Assembly: GCA_964472095.1 (NCBI GenBank) | Contig: CAYYIV010000010.1 | Span: 75,502 to 139,501 of the forward strand | DNA: 64,000 nucleotides | Direction of reading: 5' to 3' | Source of the DNA: Pelagibius sp964472095 | Lineage (GTDB): Bacteria > Pseudomonadota > Alphaproteobacteria > Kiloniellales > Kiloniellaceae | In this document: in pieces, positions 34,494-43,017 of the stretch | Layout of the letters: the number at the start of each line of letters is the position of its first letter | How positions within the stretch are numbered: the stretch's first letter is position 1 | Notes under the pieces: model-generated | Seen by the model: the letters and a program-made list of their open reading frames with translations, nothing else | What the model was told of the DNA's origin: nothing | Databases searched by the model: none | Position numbers and translations under genes: made by a program

Positions 34494-35712
34494 TACCAGC
34501 CGCCGGCGCAGCCGTTATGCCGGCGGTACCAGCGCCGCACCGGAACGCCGCCGTCGGCACCATCCCGACTTCGACAAGATGCAGCTGCAGGGCTGGCGGG
34601 CGGCACTGAAGGAAGCGGAACTGCCGGAAGACGGCTGGCGCAAGGAGCGGGAGTGGGCGGTGCGCCTCGGCCTGACCGCTGCTGACAGCATCGAGGACCG
34701 CGGCATCTCGACTTTCGCGCGCGGCGAGCTGCCGCACTACGCCGGCATCAACACCTTCCTGAAGGCGCCCTACGTGGAGGACGTCACCAAGGTCGGCGGC
34801 TACGACGCGGCGGTGCTCGGCGTGCCCTTCGACGGCGGCACCACCTACCGTCCAGGCACCCGCTTCGGCCCCCAGGGTATCCGCCGCATCTCGGCGCTCT
34901 ATACGCCCTACAACTACGAGCTTGGCGTCGATCTGCGCGAGCAGATGACGCTCTGCGACGTCGGCGACGTCTTCACCATTCCGGCCAACATCGAAAAGAC
35001 CTTCGACCAGATCTCGCGCGCCGTCGGCCATGTGTTCTCCTCCGGCGCACTGCCGATGATCATGGGAGGAGACCACTCCATCGGCTTCGCCACGGTGCGC
35101 GGCATCGCCCAGTGCACCTCCAGGAAGATCGGTATCATCCATTTCGACCGCCATGCCGACATCCAGGAGAAGGACCTGGACGAGCGCATGCACACCACGC
35201 CGTGGTTCCATGCGACGAACCTCGACAACGTGCCGGCGACGAACCTGGTGCAGATCGGCATCGGCGGCTGGCAGGTGCCGCGCGAAGCGGTGGTCGAGGC
35301 GCGCAAGCGCGACACCACCATCCTCTCGATGTCCGACGTGGAACGCCTCGGCATCGACAAGGTGGCGGAGATCGCGCTGGAGATCGCCTGGAAGGATGCC
35401 GATGCGGTCTATCTCAGCTTCGATATCGACAGCGTCGACTGCGGCTTCGTGCCGGGCACCGGCTGGCCCGAGCCCGGCGGCTTCCTGCCGCGCGAGGCGC
35501 TCGGCCTGGTCAGCAAGGTGGCCGCCGAGGGCATCTGCGGCCTGGAGGTGGTGGAGGTCTCGCCGCCCTACGACACCTCGGACATCACCTCGCTCTTCGC
35601 CACGCGTGTGATGGTCGACGTGCTGGGCAGCCTGGTGGCGCACGGCAAGCTGGGCGCGCACAAGGCGATCATCGACAAGCCGGTCGACTTCACCGGCGGG
35701 AGGCCGGCATGA
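34480..35712 (+). CDS. gdmH: guanidine hydrolase (Ni-dependent GdmH-type ureohydrolase)
   Basis: A 410-residue ureohydrolase predicted to split guanidine into urea and ammonia in the cytoplasm. Metal ligands are conserved: H199 (GGDHS), D223/H225/D227 (FDRHADIQ) and D315/D317 (SFDIDSVDCG). The stretch DLDERMHTTPWFHATN, then QIGIGGWQVPRE, and GTGWPEPGGFLPREALGL are hallmarks I recognise from cyanobacterial guanidine hydrolase rather than agmatinase, as is the long N-terminal extension. The guanidine-I riboswitch upstream supports the substrate independently. Start at ATG 34480 has AAGGA seven bases upstream; ATG 34465 is an alternative. The cyanobacterial enzyme needs nickel loaded by HypA/HypB-like helpers, which are absent here. 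Confidence 0.88.
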   Translation: MFCSDTSRRRSRYAGGTSAAPERRRRHHPDFDKMQLQGWRAALKEAELPEDGWRKEREWAVRLGLTAADSIEDRGISTFARGELPHYAGINTFLKAPYVEDVTKVGGYDAAVLGVPFDGGTTYRPGTRFGPQGIRRISALYTPYNYELGVDLREQMTLCDVGDVFTIPANIEKTFDQISRAVGHVFSSGALPMIMGGDHSIGFATVRGIAQCTSRKIGIIHFDRHADIQEKDLDERMHTTPWFHATNLDNVPATNLVQIGIGGWQVPREAVVEARKRDTTILSMSDVERLGIDKVAEIALEIAWKDADAVYLSFDIDSVDCGFVPGTGWPEPGGFLPREALGLVSKVAAEGICGLEVVEVSPPYDTSDITSLFATRVMVDVLGSLVAHGKLGAHKAIIDKPVDFTGGRPA

Positions 35713-36143
35713 GCAGCGGCCACAATCACCCGCCCGACCACCGGCACCTGCATTCCCATCCGCACGCCGATCCCGACGCAACGGCGCCGGGCGGCCGGCG
35801 CGACGACGACGATCTGCTGGCCGACACCCTGATGGAGGGCTTCGATGCCGCGGTCGACAAGCCGAGCTTCCTGCGCATGGCGCGCATCCCCGACCACCTG
35901 CACGGGCCCGGCGGCGAGCTGCTGCGTCTGGTCGATGTGGAGATGCGCTACGCCTACCAGGTCGGCACCGCGTCGCCGGCGTTCAACGCCGATGAACTGG
36001 TCTACCTGCCGTTTCCGGCCAGCCTGGTCCGGGAGCGCGCCGACATGGTCTTCGTCTACGTCTCGCTGCACAGCCGCCGCGACGTGGGCCTCGGGGAGAT
36101 GGTGGGAATGTTGAGGGAGAGCGAAGAACGGGGAGGGCACTAG
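35709..36143 (+). CDS. small histidine-rich protein of unknown family, coupled to gdmH
   Basis: A 144-residue protein whose start overlaps the gdmH stop (ATGA), so the two are made together. The first 19 residues contain seven histidines (positions 5, 7, 11, 13, 15, 17, 19), followed by an acidic run (RRDDDDLLAD) and a compact C-terminal domain (MRYAYQVGTASPAFNADELV) that I do not recognise. There is no signal peptide, no HypA zinc motif and no GTPase P-loop. A role in nickel binding or delivery to the hydrolase is a reasonable guess from the His tract and coupling, not a demonstrated function. It is the last gene of the riboswitch operon. Confidence 0.8.
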   Translation: MSSGHNHPPDHRHLHSHPHADPDATAPGGRRDDDDLLADTLMEGFDAAVDKPSFLRMARIPDHLHGPGGELLRLVDVEMRYAYQVGTASPAFNADELVYLPFPASLVRERADMVFVYVSLHSRRDVGLGEMVGMLRESEERGGH

Positions 36144-36285
36144 GAAGAGCCGCCGGCGCCGGGAGGCTGGGGAGGACGCAAGTTCTTCCGGCAGGTGGTG
36201 GCGGAGGGCCCGTCAACGCGGGTGAAGCGCCGGCCGCAGCCGGATCGCGGCGTGCAGGCGTCGGATCCCGAGAGCCGGAAGCAAC

Positions 36286-36309
36286 GTGCAAGTAATTAGT
36301 AACTTGCGC
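36286..36309. promoter_or_regulatory. dyad in the gdmH-urtA intergenic region
   Basis: The 311-bp gap before urtA turns AT-rich after about 36290. GTGCAAGT (36286-36293) and ACTTGCGC (36302-36309) form a 7-of-8 inverted repeat with an 8-base spacer, suited to a dimeric DNA-binding protein or a transcript-end hairpin for the guanidine operon. Confidence 0.35.
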
Positions 36310-36386
36310 GCCGGATATATATTTACACAAATGAGAATATTACTCTAATGACCATAGGTTTTGTGACATTTTTAGTTGCTTAGGCC

Positions 36387-36416
36387 TTGACATATTGTAT
36401 CCAATATTTGCAGAAT
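36387..36416 (+). promoter_or_regulatory. urtA promoter with embedded dyad
   Basis: A perfect -35 TTGACA (36387-36392) is followed after 18 bp by CAGAAT (36411-36416, four of six matches). The dyad ATATTG-TATC-CAATAT (36392-36407) fills the spacer and touches the -35, so a bound protein would block or modulate this promoter. The ATA...TAT form recalls LysR-type nitrogen regulators such as Nac, but spacing is one base longer than the Nac consensus. Confidence 0.5.
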
Positions 36417-36454
36417 TTTGCGGTGCAACATTAACGTCTAGCGGAGTTTAGACA

Positions 36455-37735
36455 ATGAAATCCGTAATCAGGGGGGCGATGAGCGCGGCGGCCTTCGCAG
36501 CTGCCCTCGCCGGTGGCTCGATGGCCCAGGCGGCCGACACCATCAAGGTCGGCGTGCTCCATTCGCTGTCTGGCACTATGGCCATTTCCGAAACGACCCT
36601 GAAGGACACCGTCCTGATGATGGTCGACGATATCAACAAGAAGGGCGGTCTGCTCGGCAAGCAAGTGGAGGCGGTGGTGGTGGATCCCGCCTCCGACTGG
36701 CCGCTGTTCGCCGAGAAGGCCCGCGAGCTGATCGAGAAGGAACAGGTCGCGGTGGTCTTCGGCTGCTGGACCTCGGTCTCGCGCAAGTCGGTGCTGCCGG
36801 TCTTCGAGGAGCTGAACGGCCTGCTGTTCTATCCGGTGCAGTACGAGGGCGAGGAGAGCTCGCGCAACGTGTTCTACACCGGCGCCGCGCCGAACCAGCA
36901 GGCGATCCCGGCCGTCGAATACCTGATGAGCGAGGACGGCGGCAAGGCCGAGCGTTTCGTGCTGCTCGGCACCGACTACGTCTATCCCCGCACCACAAAC
37001 AAGATCCTGCGGGCCTTCCTGAACGCCAAGGGCATCTCCGACGACGACATCATGGAGAGCTACACGCCCTTCGGTCACTCCGACTGGCAGACCATCGTTT
37101 CCGAGGTGAAGACCTTCGCTTCGCAGGGCAAGAAGACGGCGGTGGTTTCCACCATCAACGGCGATGCCAACGTGCCGTTCTACAAGGAACTCGGCAATCA
37201 GGGCATCAACGCCGAGGAAATCCCGGTGGTCGCTTTCTCCGTCGGTGAGGAAGAACTGGCGGGCCTCGATACCAGTCCGCTGGTCGGCCACCTGGCCGCC
37301 TGGAACTACTTCATGAGTGTCGAATCCGGCGTGAACGAAGAGTTCATCGCGGCCTGGCACAGCTTCATCGGCGATGAAAAGCGGGTGACCAACGACCCCA
37401 TGGAGGCCACCTACATCGGCTTCAAGATGTGGACCCAGGCCGTCGAGCAGGCCGGCACCACGAATGTCGACGCGGTGCGTCAGGCGATGTACGGCCAGAC
37501 GGCGCCGAACCTGACCGGCGGCACGGCGGTGATGAACGTGAACCATCACCTCTCCAAGCCGGTGCTGATCGGCGAGATCCAGGATGACGGCATGATCGAG
37601 ACCGTGTGGGCGACCGATTCCGAAGTCGTCGGCGACGCTTGGAGCGACTTCATTCCGGAAAGCGCCAAGCTGACCGCCGACTGGACCTATCCCTGGGTCT
37701 GCGGCAACTGCGAAGCGCCGAAGTACGTGAAGTAA
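36455..37735 (+). CDS. urtA: urea ABC transporter substrate-binding protein
   Basis: A 426-residue branched-chain-amino-acid-type binding protein specific to the urea system. Signal peptide MSAAAFAAALAGGSMAQA; mature start ADTIKVGVLHSLSGTMAISE, the UrtA hallmark; later FGCWTSVSRKSVLPVFEE, and the C-terminal WVCGNCEAPKYVK. It binds urea in the periplasm. First gene of urtABCDE, itself directly followed by the urease genes. Its own promoter lies in the AT-rich region upstream. Confidence 0.95.
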   Translation: MKSVIRGAMSAAAFAAALAGGSMAQAADTIKVGVLHSLSGTMAISETTLKDTVLMMVDDINKKGGLLGKQVEAVVVDPASDWPLFAEKARELIEKEQVAVVFGCWTSVSRKSVLPVFEELNGLLFYPVQYEGEESSRNVFYTGAAPNQQAIPAVEYLMSEDGGKAERFVLLGTDYVYPRTTNKILRAFLNAKGISDDDIMESYTPFGHSDWQTIVSEVKTFASQGKKTAVVSTINGDANVPFYKELGNQGINAEEIPVVAFSVGEEELAGLDTSPLVGHLAAWNYFMSVESGVNEEFIAAWHSFIGDEKRVTNDPMEATYIGFKMWTQAVEQAGTTNVDAVRQAMYGQTAPNLTGGTAVMNVNHHLSKPVLIGEIQDDGMIETVWATDSEVVGDAWSDFIPESAKLTADWTYPWVCGNCEAPKYVK

Positions 37736-37748
37736 GAACGGCTTTGTG

Positions 37749-37778
37749 CCGGGGGCGGGCCCGTGGGTCCGCCTCCGG
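37749..37778 (+). other. hairpin between urtA and urtB
   Basis: CCGGGGGCGGGCCC (37749-37762) pairs with GGGTCCGCCTCCGG (37765-37778) at 12 of 14 positions. No T run follows. It probably limits read-through or protects urtA mRNA, giving more binding protein than permease. Confidence 0.5.
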
Positions 37779-37816
37779 AAGCCTCCGTACCCTTGGTTTC
37801 TTCCGGACAGGTATCG

Positions 37817-39460
37817 ATGCCCTTGCTCGCAATCGCCTGCAGACTGCGGCTCCTCGTTCTGTTGCTGGGGATTCTGACGCCCTCGGCGGCTGTTGCCGAT
37901 CTGGAGAGTGATCTCCAGGGCCTTCGCGAGGACTCCTACGATGCCAAGGGCGCGGCGGTGGAGCGCATCGTCGCCGGTGGTGACGAGCGGGCGGTGCCGA
38001 TCCTTGCGGCTTTCCTCGACGGCCGGCTGTTCCTGAGCGGTGCGGAAGATCGCCTGGTGATCGGCGAGGACAGCGCCGGCGGCTACCGTATCTCCGATGC
38101 GCTGACCGGCGAAGCCCTCGGCGAGGTCGGCAAGCGCGACGTCTCCAAGATCAAGATCAACAACAAGCTGCGCCAGCTGGTAAAGGGCAGCCTCGGGGCG
38201 CTGACCCTGGGCAGCAAGGACCCAGGCGCGCGCATCCGCGCGGCCGACGCGGTGTTCCGCAGCAAGCCGGCGGATATGGTCCCGGCCCTCGAAGCCGCCA
38301 TCGAGCAGGAGAGCGATTCCTCGGTGGAACTGCGCCTGCGCCGTGCGCTGGCGGCTACCCTGTTGACCAATTCCGACGACAAGAATGTCCGCATCGCGGC
38401 GCTGCAGGAACTGTCCGAGTTCACCGATCCGCAGGTCCGCGCCCTGGCCTCGGCCCTGCTGGCGACCGACAGCGAGGGCAAGCCGGCGGAGCCGGATGCC
38501 GAGGTGCGCGCCGCCGCCGAAGCAACCCTGAAGGCCATCGAGCAGGGGCTCGCCTTCAACGGCTTCCTCGCCAATGTCTTCCAGGGGATCAGCCTCGGCT
38601 CTGTGCTGCTGCTGGCGGCCATCGGTCTGGCCATCACCTTCGGCGTCATGGGCGTCATCAACATGGCCCACGGCGAGATGGTCATGATCGGCGCCTACAC
38701 CACCTTCGTGGTGCAGGAAGTCTTCCGGGCCACCTTTCCGGGCGCCTTCGACTATTCCATGCTGGTGGCGGTGCCGGCGGCCTTCGTGGTAACCGGCGCC
38801 ATCGGCATCGGCATCGAGCGCAGCATCATCCGCTTCCTCTACGGCCGTCCGCTGGAGACCCTGCTGGCGACCTGGGGCCTCAGCCTCATGCTGCAGCAGA
38901 CCGTACGCACCATCTTCGGGCCGACCAACCGCGACGTCGGCAACCCGACCTGGATGAGCGGTGCCTGGGAAGTCGCCGGCGGGCTCACGCTGACCTACAA
39001 CCGGATATGGATCATCGTCTTCGCGCTTCTGGTCTTCGTCGTGCTGATGGTGCTGATTCGGCGCAGCAGCTACGGCCTGCAGATGCGCGCGGTAACGCAG
39101 AACCGGCCGATGGCTTCCTCCATGGGCATCCGCACCGGCTGGGTCGATGCCATGACCTTCGGCCTCGGCTCCGGCATCGCCGGCATGGCTGGCGTTGCGC
39201 TCAGCCAGATCGACAACGTCAGCCCAAACCTCGGTCAGGGCTACATCATCGACAGCTTCATGGTGGTGGTGTTCGGCGGCGTGGGGAACCTCTGGGGCAC
39301 GCTGGTGGGGGCGTTGTCGCTCGGCCTGGCAAACAAGTTCCTCGAACCCTATGCCGGCGCCGTGCTGGCCAAGATCTTCATCCTGGTGGCCATCATCCTG
39401 TTTATCCAGAAGCGCCCGCGTGGCCTCTTCGCGCTGCGCGGCCGCGCCGTGGAGTCCTGA
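37817..39460 (+). CDS. urtB: urea ABC transporter permease UrtB
   Basis: A 547-residue LivH-type permease with the long periplasmic N-terminal extension usual for UrtB. A signal-like helix (LRLLVLLLGILTPSAAVA) starts the protein; about 220 soluble residues with helical repeats follow, and then the permease core from VFQGISLGSVLLLAAIGLAI. Start chosen at the ATG with GGACAGG upstream; an in-frame GTG 54 bp earlier is unlikely. It transports urea with UrtC. Confidence 0.93.
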   Translation: MPLLAIACRLRLLVLLLGILTPSAAVADLESDLQGLREDSYDAKGAAVERIVAGGDERAVPILAAFLDGRLFLSGAEDRLVIGEDSAGGYRISDALTGEALGEVGKRDVSKIKINNKLRQLVKGSLGALTLGSKDPGARIRAADAVFRSKPADMVPALEAAIEQESDSSVELRLRRALAATLLTNSDDKNVRIAALQELSEFTDPQVRALASALLATDSEGKPAEPDAEVRAAAEATLKAIEQGLAFNGFLANVFQGISLGSVLLLAAIGLAITFGVMGVINMAHGEMVMIGAYTTFVVQEVFRATFPGAFDYSMLVAVPAAFVVTGAIGIGIERSIIRFLYGRPLETLLATWGLSLMLQQTVRTIFGPTNRDVGNPTWMSGAWEVAGGLTLTYNRIWIIVFALLVFVVLMVLIRRSSYGLQMRAVTQNRPMASSMGIRTGWVDAMTFGLGSGIAGMAGVALSQIDNVSPNLGQGYIIDSFMVVVFGGVGNLWGTLVGALSLGLANKFLEPYAGAVLAKIFILVAIILFIQKRPRGLFALRGRAVES

Positions 39461-39464
39461 GTCG

Positions 39465-40625
39465 ATGTTGCTTTCCAAGGGGCATGGCCGGCTGCTGTCG
39501 CCGCTCGGCGTGAAGATCACCCTGGCGGTGCTGCTGTCCGTGGCGGTGCTGGTGCCGCTGCTGAACCTCGCGCTGCCGGCGAGTTCGCCCTTCCACGTGC
39601 CGACCTACCTGGTGAGCCTGCTCGGCAAGTATCTCTGCTTCGCCCTCCTGGCGCTCAGCGTCGACCTCATCTGGGGCTTCTGCGGCATCCTCTCGCTCGG
39701 CCACGGCGCCTTCTTCGCGCTCGGCGGCTATGCCATGGGCATGCACCTGATGCGCCAGATCGGCGATCGTGGCGTCTACGGCAATCCGGACCTGCCGGAT
39801 TTCATGGTGTTCCTGAACTGGAAGGAGCTGCCCTGGTACTGGTACGGCTTCGACGCCTTCCCATTCGCCCTGCTGATGGTGGTGATGGTGCCAGGCCTGC
39901 TGGCGCTGGTCTTCGGCTTTCTCGCTTTCCGCTCCCGCGTCACCGGCGTCTACCTCTCGATCATCACCCAGGCGATGACCTTCGCGCTGCTGCTGGCATT
40001 CTTTCGCAACGACATGGGCTTCGGCGGCAACAACGGCCTGACCGACTTCAAGGACCTGATCGGCTTCGACCTGCAGTCGAGGAGGACGCGCGCCGGGCTC
40101 TTCGCCACAACCGCGATCGCGCTGGCGCTGGCCTATCTGCTGTGCCGCTGGATCATCTGCTCCAAGGTCGGCCGCGTGCTGATCGCCATCCGCGACGCCG
40201 AGAGCCGTACCCGCTTCCTCGGTTACCGGGTCGAATACTATAAGCTCTTCGTCTTCACCCTCTCGGCCATGCTGGCGGGCATCGCCGGGGCGCTCTACGT
40301 GCCGCAGGTCGGCATCATCAATCCCAGCGAATTCTCGCCCGCCAATTCGATCGAGATCGTCATCTGGGTGGCCGTCGGCGGCCGCGGCTACCTGCACGGT
40401 GCCATTCTCGGTGCCGTGCTGGTGAACTACGCCAAGACCTACCTGACCGGGGCGGCGCCGGATATCTGGTTGTTCTTCCTCGGCGGGCTCTTCATCGCCG
40501 TCACCGTGCTGCTGCCCAAGGGCATCGTCGGCTCGCTCGACCAGCTGAAGGGGCGCCTGTCTTCCATCGCGATGCTGCGCCGGCCGGTTCCCGCGGCTGG
40601 ACCCCGGGAGGCGGCCGGTGAGTGA
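39465..40625 (+). CDS. urtC: urea ABC transporter permease UrtC
   Basis: A 386-residue LivM-type permease with around nine hydrophobic segments (e.g. ITLAVLLSVAVLVPLLNLAL, and VDLIWGFCGILSLGHGAFFA). The segment GGRGYLHGAILGAVLVNYAK near the end is typical of UrtC. The start lies four bases after urtB; the stop overlaps the GTG start of urtD by eight bases. Confidence 0.93.
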   Translation: MLLSKGHGRLLSPLGVKITLAVLLSVAVLVPLLNLALPASSPFHVPTYLVSLLGKYLCFALLALSVDLIWGFCGILSLGHGAFFALGGYAMGMHLMRQIGDRGVYGNPDLPDFMVFLNWKELPWYWYGFDAFPFALLMVVMVPGLLALVFGFLAFRSRVTGVYLSIITQAMTFALLLAFFRNDMGFGGNNGLTDFKDLIGFDLQSRRTRAGLFATTAIALALAYLLCRWIICSKVGRVLIAIRDAESRTRFLGYRVEYYKLFVFTLSAMLAGIAGALYVPQVGIINPSEFSPANSIEIVIWVAVGGRGYLHGAILGAVLVNYAKTYLTGAAPDIWLFFLGGLFIAVTVLLPKGIVGSLDQLKGRLSSIAMLRRPVPAAGPREAAGE

Positions 40626-41421
40626 GGCGTTTGCCCGCCCGCTTCCGGCACCGGCCGCGGTACCGTCGGCGGCTGCCGCCGCGGCCGACACCATCCTCTA
40701 CATGGATGGGGTGAACGTCAGCTTCGACGGCTTCAAGGCGCTGAACAACCTCAGCCTCTACGTGGTCGAGGGGGAACTGCGCGCCATCATCGGGCCCAAC
40801 GGCGCTGGCAAGACCACCATGATGGACGTCATCACCGGAAAGACCCGGCCGGACAGCGGCCAGGTCTTCTTCGACGGCCGGATCGACCTCACCAGGCTGG
40901 ACGAGGCGGCCATCGCCAATCTCGGCATCGGCCGCAAGTTCCAGAAGCCGACGGTCTTCGAGAGCCAGAGCGTGTTCGACAATCTCGAGCTCTCCTTGAA
41001 GGGCCGGCGCGGCGTTTTTGCCGGACTCTTTGCCCGGCTGAACGGCGAGCAGCGCGACCACATCGACCGTGTGCTCGCGCGCATTGCGCTGACCGATCAC
41101 CGCACCCAGCTGGCCGGCAGCCTGTCGCACGGTCAGAAGCAGTGGCTCGAGATCGGCATGCTGCTGATGCAGGATCCCGAGCTTCTGCTGGTCGACGAGC
41201 CGGCCGCAGGCATGACCGACGCGGAGACCGCCAAGACTGCAGAGATGCTGCAGGAGATTGCCCGCGACCACTCCGTCGTGGTGGTCGAGCATGACATGGA
41301 CTTCATCAAGGCCCTGAACTGTCACGTCACGGTGCTGCACGAAGGCTCGGTCCTCGCCGAGGGCTCTCTGGAGAGCCTGCAGAGCAACCACGATGTCATC
41401 GAAGTCTACCTAGGACGTTAG
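40618..41421 (+). CDS. urtD: urea ABC transporter ATPase UrtD
   Basis: A 267-residue LivG-type ATPase. Walker A GPNGAGKTT, signature LSHGQKQWLEIGMLL (the His for Gly is normal in UrtD), Walker B LLLVDEPAAGM and switch VVEHDMDF. A variable Ala/Pro-rich N-terminus of about 28 residues precedes the domain. It begins with GTG inside the end of urtC. Confidence 0.94.
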   Translation: MSEAFARPLPAPAAVPSAAAAAADTILYMDGVNVSFDGFKALNNLSLYVVEGELRAIIGPNGAGKTTMMDVITGKTRPDSGQVFFDGRIDLTRLDEAAIANLGIGRKFQKPTVFESQSVFDNLELSLKGRRGVFAGLFARLNGEQRDHIDRVLARIALTDHRTQLAGSLSHGQKQWLEIGMLLMQDPELLLVDEPAAGMTDAETAKTAEMLQEIARDHSVVVVEHDMDFIKALNCHVTVLHEGSVLAEGSLESLQSNHDVIEVYLGR

Positions 41422-41425
41422 GGCC

Positions 41426-42121
41426 ATGCTCCAGGTGCAGAACATCGACCTCTACTATGGCGCCAGCCAGGCTCTGCGCGGGGTCAGCCTTGCCGCCGTG
41501 AAGGGGGAGGTGACCTGCGTCATGGGCCGCAACGGTGTCGGTAAGACCAGCCTGCTGCGTGCCATCTGCGGCCAGCAGCCGGTGAAGTCCGGCAGCATCG
41601 TCTGGGAAGGCGATCCGCTGGACGGCCTGCCGCCGCACCAGCGGGCGCGCCGCGGCGTCGCCTTCGTGCCCCAGGGGCGCGAGATCTTCCCGCTGCTGAC
41701 GGTGGAGGAGAACCTGCGCACCGGCTATGCCGCTATCCCGCGCGATCAGCGCCACCTGGAGGCGGAGATCTTCGAGCTCTTCCCGGTGCTGAAGAGCATG
41801 CTGAAGCGCCGTGGCGGAGACCTCTCCGGCGGCCAGCAGCAGCAGCTCGCCATCGCCCGGGCGCTCGTCATGCGGCCACGCCTGCTGGTGCTCGACGAGC
41901 CGACCGAAGGCATCCAGCCCTCCATCATCAAGGACATCGAGCGGGTGATCCGCCTGCTGGCGCAGCGCGGCGACATGGCCATTGTGCTGGTGGAACAGTA
42001 TTTCGACTTCGCCCGCGACCTGGCGGACAGCTATGCTGTCATGGACCGCGGCGAGATCGTTCTCGCGGGCCGCGGCGAGGAGATGGTAGAAGCGGATGTC
42101 CGTCGCTACATCGCTGTCTGA
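41426..42121 (+). CDS. urtE: urea ABC transporter ATPase UrtE
   Basis: A 231-residue LivF-type ATPase: Walker A GRNGVGKTS, signature LSGGQQQQLAIARAL, Walker B LLVLDEPTEGIQPS and switch LVEQYFDF. Short length and the EPTEGIQPSI segment are diagnostic for UrtE. It overlaps ureD by 26 bp, tying urea uptake to urease production. Confidence 0.95.
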   Translation: MLQVQNIDLYYGASQALRGVSLAAVKGEVTCVMGRNGVGKTSLLRAICGQQPVKSGSIVWEGDPLDGLPPHQRARRGVAFVPQGREIFPLLTVEENLRTGYAAIPRDQRHLEAEIFELFPVLKSMLKRRGGDLSGGQQQQLAIARALVMRPRLLVLDEPTEGIQPSIIKDIERVIRLLAQRGDMAIVLVEQYFDFARDLADSYAVMDRGEIVLAGRGEEMVEADVRRYIAV

Positions 42122-42986
42122 GGCGAGCTATCGCAAGGCCGGATCCGCGGTTGTCGCTCTCCGCCGCACGGCGGTGGCCGGGGAGGCTGCCGTGGCGGTG
42201 CGCGCCGTCGACGGCGTCACCCGGCTGGTCGATCTCTACCAGCGCGATCCCCTCAGCCTGCGCCTGCCGCAGCCGGAACGCGGCGACATCTTCGAGGCGA
42301 GCCTCATCACCACCGCCGGCGGCGTCGTCGGCGGCGACCGGCTCACGATCGCGGTGACGGCCGGAGCGGGCGCACAGCTGCGCGTCTATCCCCAGGCGGC
42401 GGAGAAGGTCTACCGCTCGCTCGGGCCGGACAGCGGCATCACCGTGACCCTGCGGGCGGCGGCGGGCGCCTGGCTGGAGTGGCTGCCGCAGGAGACCATC
42501 CTTTTTGACGGCGCGCGTCTCAGGCGCGACACGGCGGTGGAGCTTGACCCCGGCGCCCGCGTGATGGCCGGCGAATTCCTGGTCTTCGGGCGCCGCGCTT
42601 CCGGCGAGCAAATGAGCCACGGCGTCATCCACGACGCCTGGCGGCTCAGCCGTGGCGGCAGGCTGCTCTGGGCGGATGCCCTGCACGCCGAGGGCGACCT
42701 GGCGGTGCCGCTGGCCTCGACAGCCTGCCTCGGCGGCGCTGGCGCCTATGCGAGCCTGGTCTATGCCGCCGACGACGCGCCGTCACAACTCGCAGCGCTG
42801 CGGCAGCTGCTGCCGGCGGAAACGGCGGCCCTGCGCTCGGCGCTCACATCTGTGAACGGTGTCGTCGTCGGGCGCTTCCTCGGCGAAGCGCTGGCGGTGC
42901 GGTGCGGCTACGGCGCCTTCTGGGCGGCGGCCCGCGCGGCCCTGGCCGGCCTGCCGGCGGCGCTTCCGCGATTGTGGCACATGTAG
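42096..42986 (+). CDS. ureD: urease accessory protein UreD
   Basis: A 296-residue urease assembly scaffold. Typical features are LITTAGGVVGGDRLTI, QAAEKVYRS and WLPQETILFDGARL. With UreF and UreG it forms the complex that carries nickel into UreABC. The ATG lies inside the end of urtE. The gene order ureD-A-B-C-E-F-G is that common in alphaproteobacteria. Confidence 0.94.
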   Translation: MSVATSLSEASYRKAGSAVVALRRTAVAGEAAVAVRAVDGVTRLVDLYQRDPLSLRLPQPERGDIFEASLITTAGGVVGGDRLTIAVTAGAGAQLRVYPQAAEKVYRSLGPDSGITVTLRAAAGAWLEWLPQETILFDGARLRRDTAVELDPGARVMAGEFLVFGRRASGEQMSHGVIHDAWRLSRGGRLLWADALHAEGDLAVPLASTACLGGAGAYASLVYAADDAPSQLAALRQLLPAETAALRSALTSVNGVVVGRFLGEALAVRCGYGAFWAAARAALAGLPAALPRLWHM

Positions 42987-43017
42987 AGAAAATTGAAGAA
43001 AAATAGGGAGGTGGAGT

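Noticed and set aside
31486..36143. HypA/HypB-like nickel chaperone genes or a guanidine (urea) carboxylase in the guanidine operon
   Set aside because: I looked for a HypA zinc motif, a P-loop GTPase and a biotin carboxylase and found none; the only extra gene is the His-rich protein, which matches neither.
36431..39520. Very long minus-strand open frame (1029 codons) across urtA-urtB
   Set aside because: It is the antisense shadow of urtA/urtB in high-GC DNA; composition is His/Gln/Arg/Asp-rich with no domain, while the plus-strand genes are unmistakable.
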